Positions 37,241 to 50,537 of a stretch of DNA of 64,000 bases are shown here, piece after piece. The stretch is from Salminus brasiliensis (Eukaryota; Chordata; Actinopteri; Characiformes; Bryconidae): positions 21,951,282-22,015,281 of the forward strand of contig NC_132893.1 of the NCBI RefSeq assembly GCF_030463535.1. The letters run 5' to 3'. A program made the position numbers and the translations under genes. Positions within the stretch are counted from its first letter, which is position 1, and each line of letters begins with the position of its first letter. The notes beneath the pieces were generated by a model that saw only the letters and a program-made list of their open reading frames with translations, had not been told where the DNA came from and did no database searches.

Positions 37241-38399
37241 GAGTAGCCTAAACCCAATGGTTCAAGCCAAGGACACCTTCTAATGTAAAAAATATTCCAC
37301 GGAATATTAATATTTTAAATACAATCCAACTGTTTATTTACTCGACACATCAGACAAATATGCACCTTCATATTTATTTCATGGGAGCATCTTTGCTTTT
37401 GAGTAATCTTTTAAATAAGCTAAAAAGGGGTTTGAAAAATTCTTGCTTACGGTTTAAAAAAAAAACATTTTATTTTGCCTCACAAGGAGCACCATATTGG
37501 AGCCTAGTTTTAACGCGGTTACAAAAACACTGTAATTATTCATGACTCTAACCAAACAGTGCTGTTGTCCTCTCATTGTGTCCTCTCAGTGCAAAGTGCT
37601 GTAAGAAACCTGAAGAGATTGTAGCCTCTTGTCTCAAATGTCTCAAAATACAGATTTTGAATAATCAGAGAGAGCCTGAGAGAAAATAAACTCATACCAA
37701 CTAAGGTGCTAATTAAATGTTAGACAGTCTTTTATTAAAATTTGAATCTAATTTAAAATTAGCCCATCATATTATTTTCTGCAAACACCCATCTAATAAA
37801 GAGGTTGCAGGCTATAGTGTGGTGCCACAAACAAACTAAAAAACCTCTGCCCCCTCCCATATTCTACTGAGAGGACTTTGCTGTGTTGCTGTGGCTCTTT
37901 GAATTATGAATGAGCTTTTCTGCTGCTCTCACCAGGAAATTCCAGCCTATTGTCTTGACTGTTTGAGACAGTTTGAGGTAGAAGTGCAGCAATGGAGATG
38001 AAAGCGTCTGGGCTTTTTGAACTGTGTAAATCTGACCTGCAGTCAGGCTAAAGTTACCAACTGCCTACCTTCCAGTCAAAGAGACACCCATACAGCATGA
38101 GTAATTGTTCTACTTATAGATGAAGACTCAACCTTGATTTTCGTGTATACTAACAACCCAGTACTAAACCCAACCAGCCGAGTAAAAATAACCCAGCATG
38201 TGTTCTGGACAATATTTACCAGCATTGGGTTCTTTAGCAGGGGTTGATGCAATCGTGGGTATCACTGGTGGGATTATATTAATGACCCTTTCAGATTTTA
38301 GATTAGTAGAGTGTCATTTGGTATGTAAAGTCAATTATTCCTTTAAAATATAACCGTTGCATATAAAAGTTGTACAACAGCAAAAAAATCAACCCTGTT

Positions 38400-38635
38400 A
38401 TTCTCAACTCGGTTGTTCATTTAAGCCACTGGAAAAATGGTGACTCTACAGGAAAAGCCAAGAATGTTATTAACTTTGAATGGAAGTCAATGCAGTTCAT
38501 TCCAGTTCATCCAGAATTATTTACCCAGTTAGCAGAGCTACAGGGTCCAAACCATGGAGAAAACTAAAAATGGACAAAAATGAAGATACATGTTTTTCAT
38601 TTGACAGCAGCGATACATATACAGAAAATTGCCAT
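38400..38635 (+). repeat. Dispersed repeat family H, copy 1
   Basis: The order TTTGAATGGAAGTCAATGCA, CATCCAGAATTATTTACCCA, GAAGATACATGTTTTTCATT and ACAGCAGCGATACATATACA is shared with 48,110-48,535 (plus), 55,530-55,790 (inverted) and, in part, 21,780-21,850. Class unknown; not coding. Confidence 0.7.
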
Positions 38636-39735
38636 GTTTACCATATATAGCATCCCTATAAGTGCACTGTGTAAATATACAGTTTACCTAAAGTCCTGGT
38701 GTTTGTCTGGTGATCCACTTCTGAGGTGAGTGGGATTGAGTATGGTTGATAAATTGTGCAGCAACAGACAGAAGAGTCAGTGATCCTGTTACTGTACTGG
38801 TACTTACTAAACTGGAACCTAAGTGTAGCCTGAGCAGTTAAGGATAGCACTGTGTTGTTTTAACTAAGACCTGTTCAGGTTACTGCCCAAAGGAAATGTG
38901 TTGTTGTGTCATGGTCTTTTAGGAGAATGACACTTGCATCATTTCTTAATTTAAAGCATTTTAAATGAAATACGTGTGACATGTCTGAACAGTTATAAGG
39001 TCAGTCTCGCAGTTCTTACCCAGAAGCGTCCAGTTTTCATTTTAACTTAATAAGCCATAGCTGAGCACCTCTTATACCTCTTTTCTCTTTCTTTCTTTCT
39101 TTCGTTCATCCTTTTTTTAAAAGCAACGTTATTGCCTCTAACTGTGCCAGGCTTACATCATTACAGAAGTGTACTGTGCCAAATGCACTGGTTTTCATCA
39201 CACAAATAAAGTTGTAGCTGACAACAGAGTGGAAGCAAAGAAGATGCCGAAAAGGCCCTTTTTTTTGAGCCAGGTTTTTCAGCAGAAATCATGGAATCAT
39301 CTAGTTGTGTTTTGACATGACCTAGTTGCATGATGGCACTTAGCATAACTTAGCAAATCTGTAAAGATTACAAATGTTCAAAGCAATGCTCAAAAAGTTT
39401 AAATAGGGTGCAGTCATGGGCATTAACCCTTGCTCAAGAGTGCAAATAAAAGTACTCTTAATGCAGTGAAATAATAACTCCAATATGAGCATTTATCTAA
39501 AAGAAACTGCTCCACAACATCAAAGATCCACCAGCTCAGTTCACAGAAGGGGTAAGGTACTTTTCAGCATGGCTACGCCAAGCCCACCCAAACCCTGGTG
39601 TTTGTCTGTTGTATTTACACATCTGTGTCAGCAATAGTTGCAATTTAAAGTAGCTAAATGCATTTATTAAGAGGGGATTTTATGGAATAAAATCTTTTAA
39701 CATCGACTTCCACTGAAAGCTATGCAGATTTGTTG

Positions 39736-39744
<9 letters not shown>

Positions 39745-39787
<43 letters not shown>
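39745..39787. repeat. (TA)n microsatellite
   Basis: Pure TA run of about 43 bases. Confidence 0.97.
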
Positions 39788-39790
<3 letters not shown>

Positions 39791-40845
39791 GTGAAAGTCT
39801 CAGGAGTTAGAATGTCTACACAACATTTTGTAAATAGAAAGGAGACTCAGGTATCTATGAAACGAGAGCTTTGGGAATATGACAGTTTGAACAACACAAG
39901 CTGAGAAATTAGGCTGTGTGTGAGGTGAAAGCTTGTTAATGTGACACTGCTGTATAATGTGTTACTCTATATTCATATTCATGTCATTTCTGGCTATTTT
40001 TAGTACTGCCTGAAAAAGTATAATGTGCCTGAATGACGTACCTGTAGCTGTTTGCTTTGTGGTCTGTCAGAAATTATGCCTGCTAGACCCCGGGATGTTA
40101 TTTTTACTTAGAAATATCAGACTGCAGAAGTAATTTATACTTCTATTAAAAACAAGAATCAGTATTATACTTTCTGTTAGCTTACCATTCAAAGTTTATA
40201 AAAAAGATCTGTAACAATGTAGTGCATAGTAAATAATAATAATAATATGCCCTTTTTACAGTGATCAAAAACACATTTTATTGTGTTTATTAATTTTGTA
40301 CTAAAAGACAGTGCAAGAGTGTACACATTCTTCCAAAATATCTCAATTTCTGATGCTGAGTTATACATAAAAAAATGAACTAAAAGACAACTACACATGA
40401 CAATTGCTAGTTATATTTTCACTGTGTATTAAATGTATTAAATAGATGTATTAAAATATCATATCTATAGATATATGAACTTTAAAAGAGAGTATATGTT
40501 GAGGTTATTATTATGTACAAATGAAAGTAAAACTGAAATCCATTTGTTGCGAACTGTTCAGATAGTGTACAGTTAGGTGTAATAAAATAAAATAAATAAA
40601 AATAAATAAATGAGGTTACAAGGTTTTAATACGACTGTGACAATATGTTTTTAAAAGCTGCATTTTCCCCCAGTTATTCTAAACTGAGCAAATAAACAGC
40701 AATAGTGTGTTATTTTTAATTCAGCAACCACCAAAACATGCAGTTTGAGCAGGGGTGCCCAACCATTTGCATATAACTGTAAAAATACATTGCCCGTTGT
40801 CCATTCTCTGAGTTGAAGCAGTAATGCTGTGTAATGTAGTGCTTT

Positions 40846-43800
40846 TTAACCATGAAATAGTTTTGAAGCTGTAGAGTGTATGAGCTTTCTGGTATACACT
40901 GCAGCAATGCCAATGATCAGAATGCAAAGGAACACCACTACACCCACGGCCACTCCCAGCCCAGCGGAAGAGGCAGAACTAGTCTGCGTGCCAGATGTGA
41001 CTGTGAGAGAATAAAAATGAGTTACCAGAGAACATATCTTTAAATGATGCAGCTGTAGACAATTTCAGAGATGTGTGTTTGGGCATCCTCGGCAAAATGT
41101 TGCATCTTTAAATTGAGAAGTAGTAAACGCAGCCTCAAGCATAAAACACACTATTTGGAAATCTTAATGCACAGTTTTTCTTATAGTAAAAATGATAGAA
41201 AATCTAAATTATCAATCATTTAAGCATTGCAAAGCCTTCAGATCTTGATTGTAAATAGAAACTATCAGCTGTATCAAATTTACAGGCTTTATAAGTTCTC
41301 TAATTCTTATGCTAAATCAACCATGGGCTCCTTTAAGAAACTGTTTAAAAACTTAGAAACATAATCTGTGATCACAGGGCAGAAGAAGGTTATAACAAGA
41401 TGGCCAAGCATTTTCAACTTGTGGTTTCGTTAATGTAGAATGTATGTAAGTAATGGCAGTTCAGGGGAACTGTGGAGGTCAATATGTGATCTAAAGGAAC
41501 TGGGCAACTCTCAGAGAAAACTGCTCATGTGCTGGTTGGAAAAGGCAAATTAACCCCTCATGTGACTGCCAAGAACCTGCATGAACATTTAGCTGATGGA
41601 AAGAAGGTCATGAAGTCAGTGGCATTGGCAGTACTGCATGGGTGAAGGGAAGAATGGATTTGACTGAATATTAGCAAATTCTGGATGCAGAGGTCAAACC
41701 ATCTGTGAACAGGTTGAAGGTAAAAATAGAATATTTCAAACCATACAATAAGAATTTATACAATAAGAGGCTGTGTTTACCACTTCTCAAATAAACAGTG
41801 TCAGGTAGCCAAGGGCTTTTTTTTTCATACAACTGTATATTTACATTTCTTTTGATGTAGCTTACCTTGTGTATTTGATGGAAGGGCTAAAATGAAAGAA
41901 AACAGAAACGTTACACAGAATTTCTTTACTTTTTTGTAAAATAATATGAATAAACTTACATGAACAAACTTTGAGTTTTAGGAAAGGAGTGCTTTGGCAA
42001 AGCATTTAATTGAATATACTTTGAATAAAGAATATATTCAATATTCATGTGCCAAGAATTATTCATATATCTTTAGTAATAACTTTGATTTATCTACCTA
42101 AGATAAAAATTGTGTAAACACAGTCTCAGTAGTGTACGATAAGATTAATGGGCAGCCTTGTCCAGGGAGGACCATGTCTAGAGCTTGTCCTCCCACCACT
42201 CTTATGTCCTATACCTTTCCATTTCTCCCTTTCATTTTCCTGAGATGGAGTTCATGCTAACCCCAACCAAACACACACAGTCACACACACACATACACAC
42301 ACACACTCCATCTTCTCCCTGTTCTGCAGTCCTATTTCTCAGTCTTACACTCACACTGGGTTTTGTCCAGCAAACTTTGCATACAAAATCTCATGCATTT
42401 TAATGAGAATTTTGCATACACAACTTCCGGGAGAAGACATTTGTCATCTATGATGCACTCTGTACTGTCTTGACTCTGTCTCGGCTCTGTCTAAGCCAAC
42501 AGGGAGGAGGCATGTTAGCTGGATATGAAAAACTGCTGAATCAAAAAGGACTGTTTACAACGATTTGGGGCCCGCTTGCAACTGCACCCATTTAGCAAGT
42601 GGTCGCGAAATGCAAAAACCCAGTGGTTCTGGGAACCAAATGGTTCTTTGAGCCACGCCATAAAATACTGAGACATGTTGGTCACACTTTGGTTAACAAT
42701 ATAGTATTTTTGCCATTTGTTTGATTAACGTATGAATGTGCTTATGATTGAAAGGTCATACCGCTCTCAGTTCTGGTAATAATGAGAGGAGAAGTAATGG
42801 TGGCAGACTCTGAGACGCCGTCTTGAGAAGAAGAAGCAGAGCTCACATCTCTCCTCCTCCTGCCATTGAGACATAGCTGTGGGCAGATGGAGAATGTGCA
42901 GGTGAGAAAGTGCATTAATGGGGGAATAGGTGTTTCTGTGAGAATGCCTAGATGTGTGCATACGTGTTGAAATGAAAACCTGTTTGAATGTGTGAGAGCT
43001 TCCTGCAGATTAGCTGTAATGCAATTACCCTGTACATTCCGCAGATGGTCATGTCACACAGACGTGTAATGCAGTGCAGGTAGTACGTAGAAACCGTTTG
43101 GTTCTGTTGCTCCATGAACCGGAAAGCAGGGAAGGAAAACCGCGCTCGATTACTCATGCCGTTTTCAATTATGTTGGTCATCTCATCACAGTAACACCTG
43201 TAAGAAGAAACACACACAAACCAAACATGCATTCACACTTTTACTAAATGCTTTGCGTAACTGTGCTAAGGATGCTATACCACAAGCTATAACAGTCAAA
43301 CATGAATGTCTTAAAACTACATCATGTTTGACTCCCTGAGGAAGCACATGCTAGCACTTGTAGGCACATTTTCTGAGTGGACAATGTGGAAAAATGTCGG
43401 TTTGTCAAAAATATATTTTCAGTTTCAGTTCTAAACCCAGCGAACCTCAGCTAACTTTACCTAGCGTGGTTAAAGGTGATGGAACAAAAAAGCTTGCTGT
43501 TCCAACTTTGCCCTGCTGCCCTCTGTAAATGGGAAACGCACACGATTGCTTGGCACGAGCCACACAACGCAATTCCAGACAATCAGCAACAGCGTTCGTG
43601 CAGGTGCAAAATATAGAGGGCCATGTGTATCTGGCACAAAAAGGAAAAAATCTGTCGAACAAAAGCTTAACTGAAAGTTCTTTGATCAGGCAAGGAGAGA
43701 AGATACATTGGTGAGGTGTCTAGACGGTGGAGAGACCTCAGAGAGCTGAGAGGAATGAAAAGGTCAGAAACAGGTCAGCACCGTTTTGTCCCGTTTGTGA

Positions 43801-45095
43801 ATGCTTAGGATAAACAATCACAATTGGTTTGCTTAGCAGCTAACCTAGCTAAAGCTTATTACTTGCCACTCTACATTAAAATGGATCGTCCGCCTTGCAG
43901 TGCACATGGCCCAGCTGAGTTTTGAACTTGAATAGCAATGTTAGGGCTAACTAATGAATGTTGCTCATGCTTATGGTGCCGCACAACTAAACAAACCTAC
44001 TATTAATGATTACATTACACAGAAACACAAGAACTTTCACCAAAGCTCATTTAAGAACTTACGGAACAAAGAGGTTGTAGAGGGTGGCGTTGTCTGAGTT
44101 CAGTGCGGTAGAAGCGTAACATCTGTCCAACAACACAAAGTACCTGAAGCGACACAAAGTATATGGTTAGAATTTTAAGCTCAATTCAACAATAGTATCA
44201 AACCCTGCTCCATAATCTATTAGGGCCCTATCTTATACCCTGCACAAGGCGCATCGCAATGCTCATGGCTATCTTTCACCCCGCCAACAGTCTTCCATCT
44301 GCGTTGTTTAAATAGCAATGGTGCTTGCAAATATATCTACACTGATGGGCGTGGTGGTCTCGAAATGAGGTGTGTTCAGGTACATTTCTGGCGTATTGCT
44401 ATCTTGGCAACAGAAAACACAGGTGCACTGACTGAAAACAACCTAGGCAGACGTCAACAGTCAGACGTTCTGACGTATCTTGACAGTGAATTAGTGAATT
44501 GTCAACACAGGTGCATGCCCAACATGAGTACACCCCCGGTTGTTGCGCACACATGGACACACAGCAGTGCACAAACCCATAGCGCATGCCATTTGGCAGC
44601 TATGCTAACTTTTACATCAACAATATATTCCTGCTGTACCGTAAATGACCAGCTTGCACACCTCCACAGTGCTGAGAAGCGTTGGACACCTCCAGGTAGC
44701 TACGCAATTGAAATAGCAATCTGCCAAAGTCAGACCGCACCTGGCTCACTGATTGGTTTATTCCATGTTAAACCAAAAACACACCCATGCATAATTAGGA
44801 GACTTTGTACATGCCTTTTCCCGTCGTTATGACAGCAAAGATACACTGACACTTCCTAAATCAAGCTTCACAGTGCCTGGTTAACGGCTCACCTAAAAAG
44901 ATCGCTAACATAGGGCCCATAATCTTTTAATCAAACAAAAAATTATGATCGTACTGGCTGGAGAGATTCATGGCATGGACCTGCACAAACACATGAGTCC
45001 TCAGCTCGATCCCCAGGCGCGGAATTACCAGGGGTTTGGTGAAGTTTACATCCTAAATGAAACAGAAGAGGGACATTATGTAGGAGGGTTCATGT

Positions 45096-45155
<60 letters not shown>

Positions 45156-48100
45156 CACGCTAGTGCCATTAGTTAACATATATACAAAGTATGATGCTGC
45201 TGATTAGCCTTACACTGAAGAGCCGGAGGCTTAGTGTGCTGATGAAACTGCCATTGCCGTCCTTCATGGCAATAGAGGTGGATGACCTGTAGGGGACGAA
45301 GAAATTTGACCCTAGGTGAGATCAGTAATGTAAAACTACAGGACAACAAATAACTGACTAACTGAAGCTAAACCTAACCCTAACATAACCAAAATTAAAG
45401 CACTTACTGTCCGAGCTCGAATCACGGATGTGATCTACTACTAGCCGTAGAGGACAGAGTGGTCAGAGAGTCGGCTTCACTGCCAGACTGTGGAAATGAG
45501 GCCTCAGCTGAAGTCACGTTCTACAATCCTCAGGTGTAAGTCTTGGCAAGGCGGAGAGGACTGTGTAAGAGCACCTTTTCGACTGGGTTATTTGCAGGGA
45601 CTTGAACTGCGCTAGCAGAGTGCATTTTTCAGCTAAGCTAGAGGTAGGGTAAGGTTTCCCCTTGGTGAAATTTTGAGTTATAGTGTGTTGAAGATATGCT
45701 GGTTCTCCAATTTGGTTTATGTAACCAGTGGCACAGTGGGCTTTTGAGATGCTGTGCAGTATACCACAGCCAATGGTAGGGGTTTGAGGTATGATTGACA
45801 ATAGTGTTTTCAGTGCGCTAAAACAAAAGGGCTACTTTAAGACTGAGAAGCCTCTTTTCTCCAACAACCAGATACAGCATAGCAAGTAAGACTTACAGTG
45901 AAAAGCCTCAAATGATGGCACACACAAACTATCCCGATACTCTTGTCAGTTGGCTGAAAGCTAATTGCTAGCTAGCTAGAAAACAATATTAGAAACACAT
46001 CATCAATATTTTGTGTAACCTTTTTATAACCCTACAGTACATTTTTGTCAACATACATTCATACGTTCAGTATTTTCAACCGTAGAGTTGCCAAAACTCT
46101 GTTCCTGTCAGAATTGTTATAGGTAAGTTCAGATAAGCAGGGGTTTCAAGATTTGTGATTTTCCCACCAAATTAAAGGTAGTCTGAAAATGCAGCCATGG
46201 GTGGAAATAATGAAGTCGCAGAGTGCATTCAGTTTTAGGTACTGGCAGTCCAGCTCATTCAGTCATAGTCTCATTTAGCAGCATTCAGTCATGTTGGTCT
46301 TTTAAGGTAGGCACAAACACAACAAAGCACAACAACAAAGCAGGTTTCTGAATAAATGTTGTTTTTAAGTAAAATTATTTTTATTTGATAAAGGAATTAT
46401 TATTTTAACTATTCATGGTTAAATAAGACCTGTGCCAAATTGAATTGCCTTTTCTCTGTAAAATCTGCTCATAATATCACAAGAGGCTATAGCAGTGCAA
46501 AGTGATCATGTTTTCTTTATCTTTTATTTTTGTTGTAGCTTCTGAGCTCTACTTAAGGGACAACTACACTAAAAATAGTCCCTTAAGTGCACAAGTGCAA
46601 ACAGGTGACCTGGCTGTGCTTAACCTAAACTAAACATCGTTGTTTAAATAAAGATCTTTGTAATGTGACCTATATCCAACATTCCTCTAAACAGTTCCCA
46701 CTTCTAAACTGATGCAAAAGAGCAATGCTTCACATAACGTTTCGGATTCATTTTTGTCATCATCACTATCAAGCTATCAAGGAGTCTTCTAATTTTTTAG
46801 CCAGCATGCTCAGAGATCTGATAAAACAGCCAACAGACCAACATCACACTAAGGGTGCCATTAACCCACCCCTGAGAGAGCAAGACCAACTGTGCTCTCC
46901 CTGACTCCAGCTGCTGATAGCAACATGCATGACCTGGGATTCGTTTCCTTGAATCATAGTTGCAGCGCCTTAGTCCACTAAACCACTCAGAGCACTTTGG
47001 TGCCTTCAAATTTTGTATGAATAAGTCTGTTACTTCGCTATCCCGCCACTGAAAACCTCTCTCTCGACTGCCGTCCTTCATTTTCCCTTCTCCTTTCATT
47101 GAGTTGGATTGATGCCCAGCGTCCAAAGTTGCATGAATTAGGACCTGGCTGTTTACTTCCACAAAATTTCAGTACCACATGTGAAAGTGGCCCAAATCGG
47201 ATGTAAATAAATGTCGGATTCAATGGTTTTTTGGTTTTTTTCTGTTCACACTGCCACACAGATAACATCTGTGTCACATATAACAAAAAAGATCACATTT
47301 GGGTCCCTTTTATGTTATCACTCACTCATGCACATTTAGACTTTGGTGCTTTGCATTAGTGACACTGTGCCTCCTTGTTAAACAATTCAGTCCCCAAGAG
47401 AATGAGCTACCTTTGGACTATTTCTCAAAACTAATGATTGATATGTTTCATTCCTGGAATTGCAGACCTGCATCCTTAGCACTGGCTGTTTTTTTTTTGT
47501 TTTGTTTTTTTATCTGATATGTGAGCTTCTTCCCCAGTGAGTTCCACTTTTTGTCCCTTCGTGTTGTATAAGATGAAAGACATTGTTGTCCATCTGGAGT
47601 TCTTTTTTATTATTATCATTATCATGCAAAAAAAGGAAACACCATGAGGAATGCTTACACATCCATCTCGGTGTTGTTGATCAGGTACTCCAGAGGATAG
47701 GCACACGAGTAAAAGTACTTCAGCTCAGCATTATATGTCACTGTCCCTATTGTGGGGTCATATGATCGCACCACACCACTGATGTTTACTGTCTGGATGT
47801 CGGAAAAGTCTGAGAATATTCCTGTGCCTGGAGCGCTGGTGGTCTGTGGAGGAAAACAGAACCAGAAACTTGCAGATTAATTTACCAATTCGATCTGCTT
47901 TGCTTAAAATAACTCTTTTGTTCGGACAGATGGTGAGTGAATCCGAAACAGTATGAGAAAGAGAGAAGATCATTTCTCTCCTCAGTGTAGCCTCAAAATG
48001 CACTCAAAAAAGTAAGGCAGTAAATTCACTTGAACCAAATGTTTACAGCGTTGTGACATGAATAAAGTTTGGGTAATTTTTATATTGTGCTGTCTAGTGA

Positions 48101-48206
48101 AACATATTGTATCTCCAAAATATCAACTTTACAGGACAAGCAGAAAAACTTTCTTAACGTTCCCTGGAAGTCAATGTAAAATAATTTATATATATATTTT
48201 TAAATA

Positions 48207-48270
<64 letters not shown>

Positions 48271-50472
48271 TATAATATATATATATATATATTATAATTA
48301 TAATTATAATTAATATTAAAGAAGTCATATTATAAGTCATAAGTCATATTATGATAATTATAATTAATATTAAAGTCATTTTGGAGCATTTCCATTGGTC
48401 TGTTCATCTAGAATTATTTACACAGTGAACAAAGTGGCCACATGGTTCAAATGATAAAACAAATGATGATGAAAATGAACAAAATTTCAGATACATGTTT
48501 TACATTGGTCAGCCGTGATATACAGTAACAGCTTAAACCATGCAAATCCAAGTTTAAATATTTTAGATCACTACACTGTAGTTTTTCTGTAAGCTTTCTG
48601 CCATAAGATGTCTGTCTCTTTTGAAGTACAGGACCTTATGGACATTTATGTTATTGTAACTGCAACCAGTCATTTGACATTTTATGCTCTGTCAATCACT
48701 CTGGACACATTTTAATGTTCTTTCTTTGTTTATTTGCAGCATTATTTGTATAAGAACTAGCATATCAGAATAATTTTAGTCTCATGTCATTCATTTTTTT
48801 TACTTAAATGTGTGCATTTAATATTGCTGCAGGAATGTATTACCCATGTTGCAAATAGTAAGATATTGCTGTAATAAACAATGTATGTCTAAATGTATCC
48901 AGATACTCCTTCCAAAAAGTGAATTCAGCTACTTTAAGGTGTGCCCATTGCTAACAGAGTTCTTCAACTGCTCACACAGAGACACACACACACACATGTT
49001 CATCAAAAAGAATGATGTCACTTTACTTGGATGGTCCATTATGGATGTGTTGTAGCTGCTCACCTGACATTCAGCTATCAACTGAATATCTATTACATGC
49101 AACTGAGCTCTAAGTTGAATGTAAATGACTGTGTATTAAATGTAACCATGCACCTAACCCTAATCTTACCCTTGAAACAACCCTTAATCATAACGATAAC
49201 CTTAAACTGAACCTTAAATCTCTAGCTAATCCTAAAAGGGTAAGGTTAAGGTAAGAGTCAGGTGCAGGGTTACATTCACCACACAGTCATTTCCATTTCA
49301 GTTGCCCCCCAACATTTAGCTGTCAAGCTGTTGAACTGCATTCTCTGGAGTAATGGAGTTAGTTCCATTAGCTTTGTACCTTTTACGACAGTACCTCTGG
49401 GATGAGCCAGAGTGGTGCTTGTCATTCACAACTAATTGTCGAATGTCAGTATCTGACGTTACAAATGCTCTTGTGACTGAATGCAACCAAAGCTTTACTT
49501 TCAACATATTGTGTAAAGCCTTCCCAGAAGAGTACAGGCTGTTACTGTAGTAAAGGGGAATGAACTTCCTATGCATGTCTAAAAATGAGAAGATAAACTA
49601 GATACATTGACTTATAATAGGGAGAATATTGTCTTTGTCATTGCCACTCCGGGCTCGGCACACTGCTACTGCACTATGTAACTTTGGTGAAGGTGTGTGA
49701 AAGCTCTTGCGAGAACGGTATAATGCTGCGTAACCCAAGTTATATTTGTATAATCTTGTAACTTTACTTGACTTCATTAGCCCACATGCTTCTTTCAGAG
49801 CTTGTCAACAAATGTCTGTGTATAGCTGATCATGAGGAGGGCCTCAGAGCATGATTTGTATTTTTGACAGTGGTATAAAAGTGGTGCTAATCATAATGAA
49901 AGCTCTGACAGCTTCTGATTGAGGAGGGAAAACGCTGATGAACTTTGACCCACACTGTTTACACCATTCCCATGCCAAATTATTGCTTTCAAGGCAGTAA
50001 TTTCAAGTATTACATATACTACAACTCAGTGTACTCTAATTTATACAGCGATACCGCAGGGCTGTATTATAAAGCCATTTCTTACCTTGAACTTGCTGCC
50101 ACAGGCAGTTGTCATATTGATGGGGAAGTTGAAGCGGAGGACAGGAGGAGCAATGGAAGTATCTAGAGAACCTTTGCAGGTTGGGTCATTCATAATGTCG
50201 TTGAGGAAGAGCAAAGATTCGTTGTAGCCTGTGTAGACCACCGGACATATCTGTATGGCCAAGTCGATGGAATTAGTGCCACATTCCACAGCAATATCAG
50301 TGTACTCTGGGCAAAAAGGAAAAAAGAAAAATAAATGAACAAACAGAGATTCCAGTCACCATATTCAAGATTTATAAATAAACCTTCATAAATCCATAAA
50401 ATAACCGAAGTGGACTTTTAAACATAGAATAATTTCAATGTAGATTCCATACTGTGATGCAAGCAAATTAAA

Positions 50473-50537
<65 letters not shown>

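Larger units (their letters stand above)
37241..40266. other. Intergenic stretch upstream of gene A's 3' end; no gene
   Basis: Contains repeat family H (38,400-38,635) and a TA microsatellite (39,745-39,787), listed separately. No exon recognised. Confidence 0.45.

Noticed and set aside
44365..44832. 155-codon plus-strand open frame
   Set aside because: Lies inside a MITE-like element within gene A's intron 5, no domain, wrong strand.
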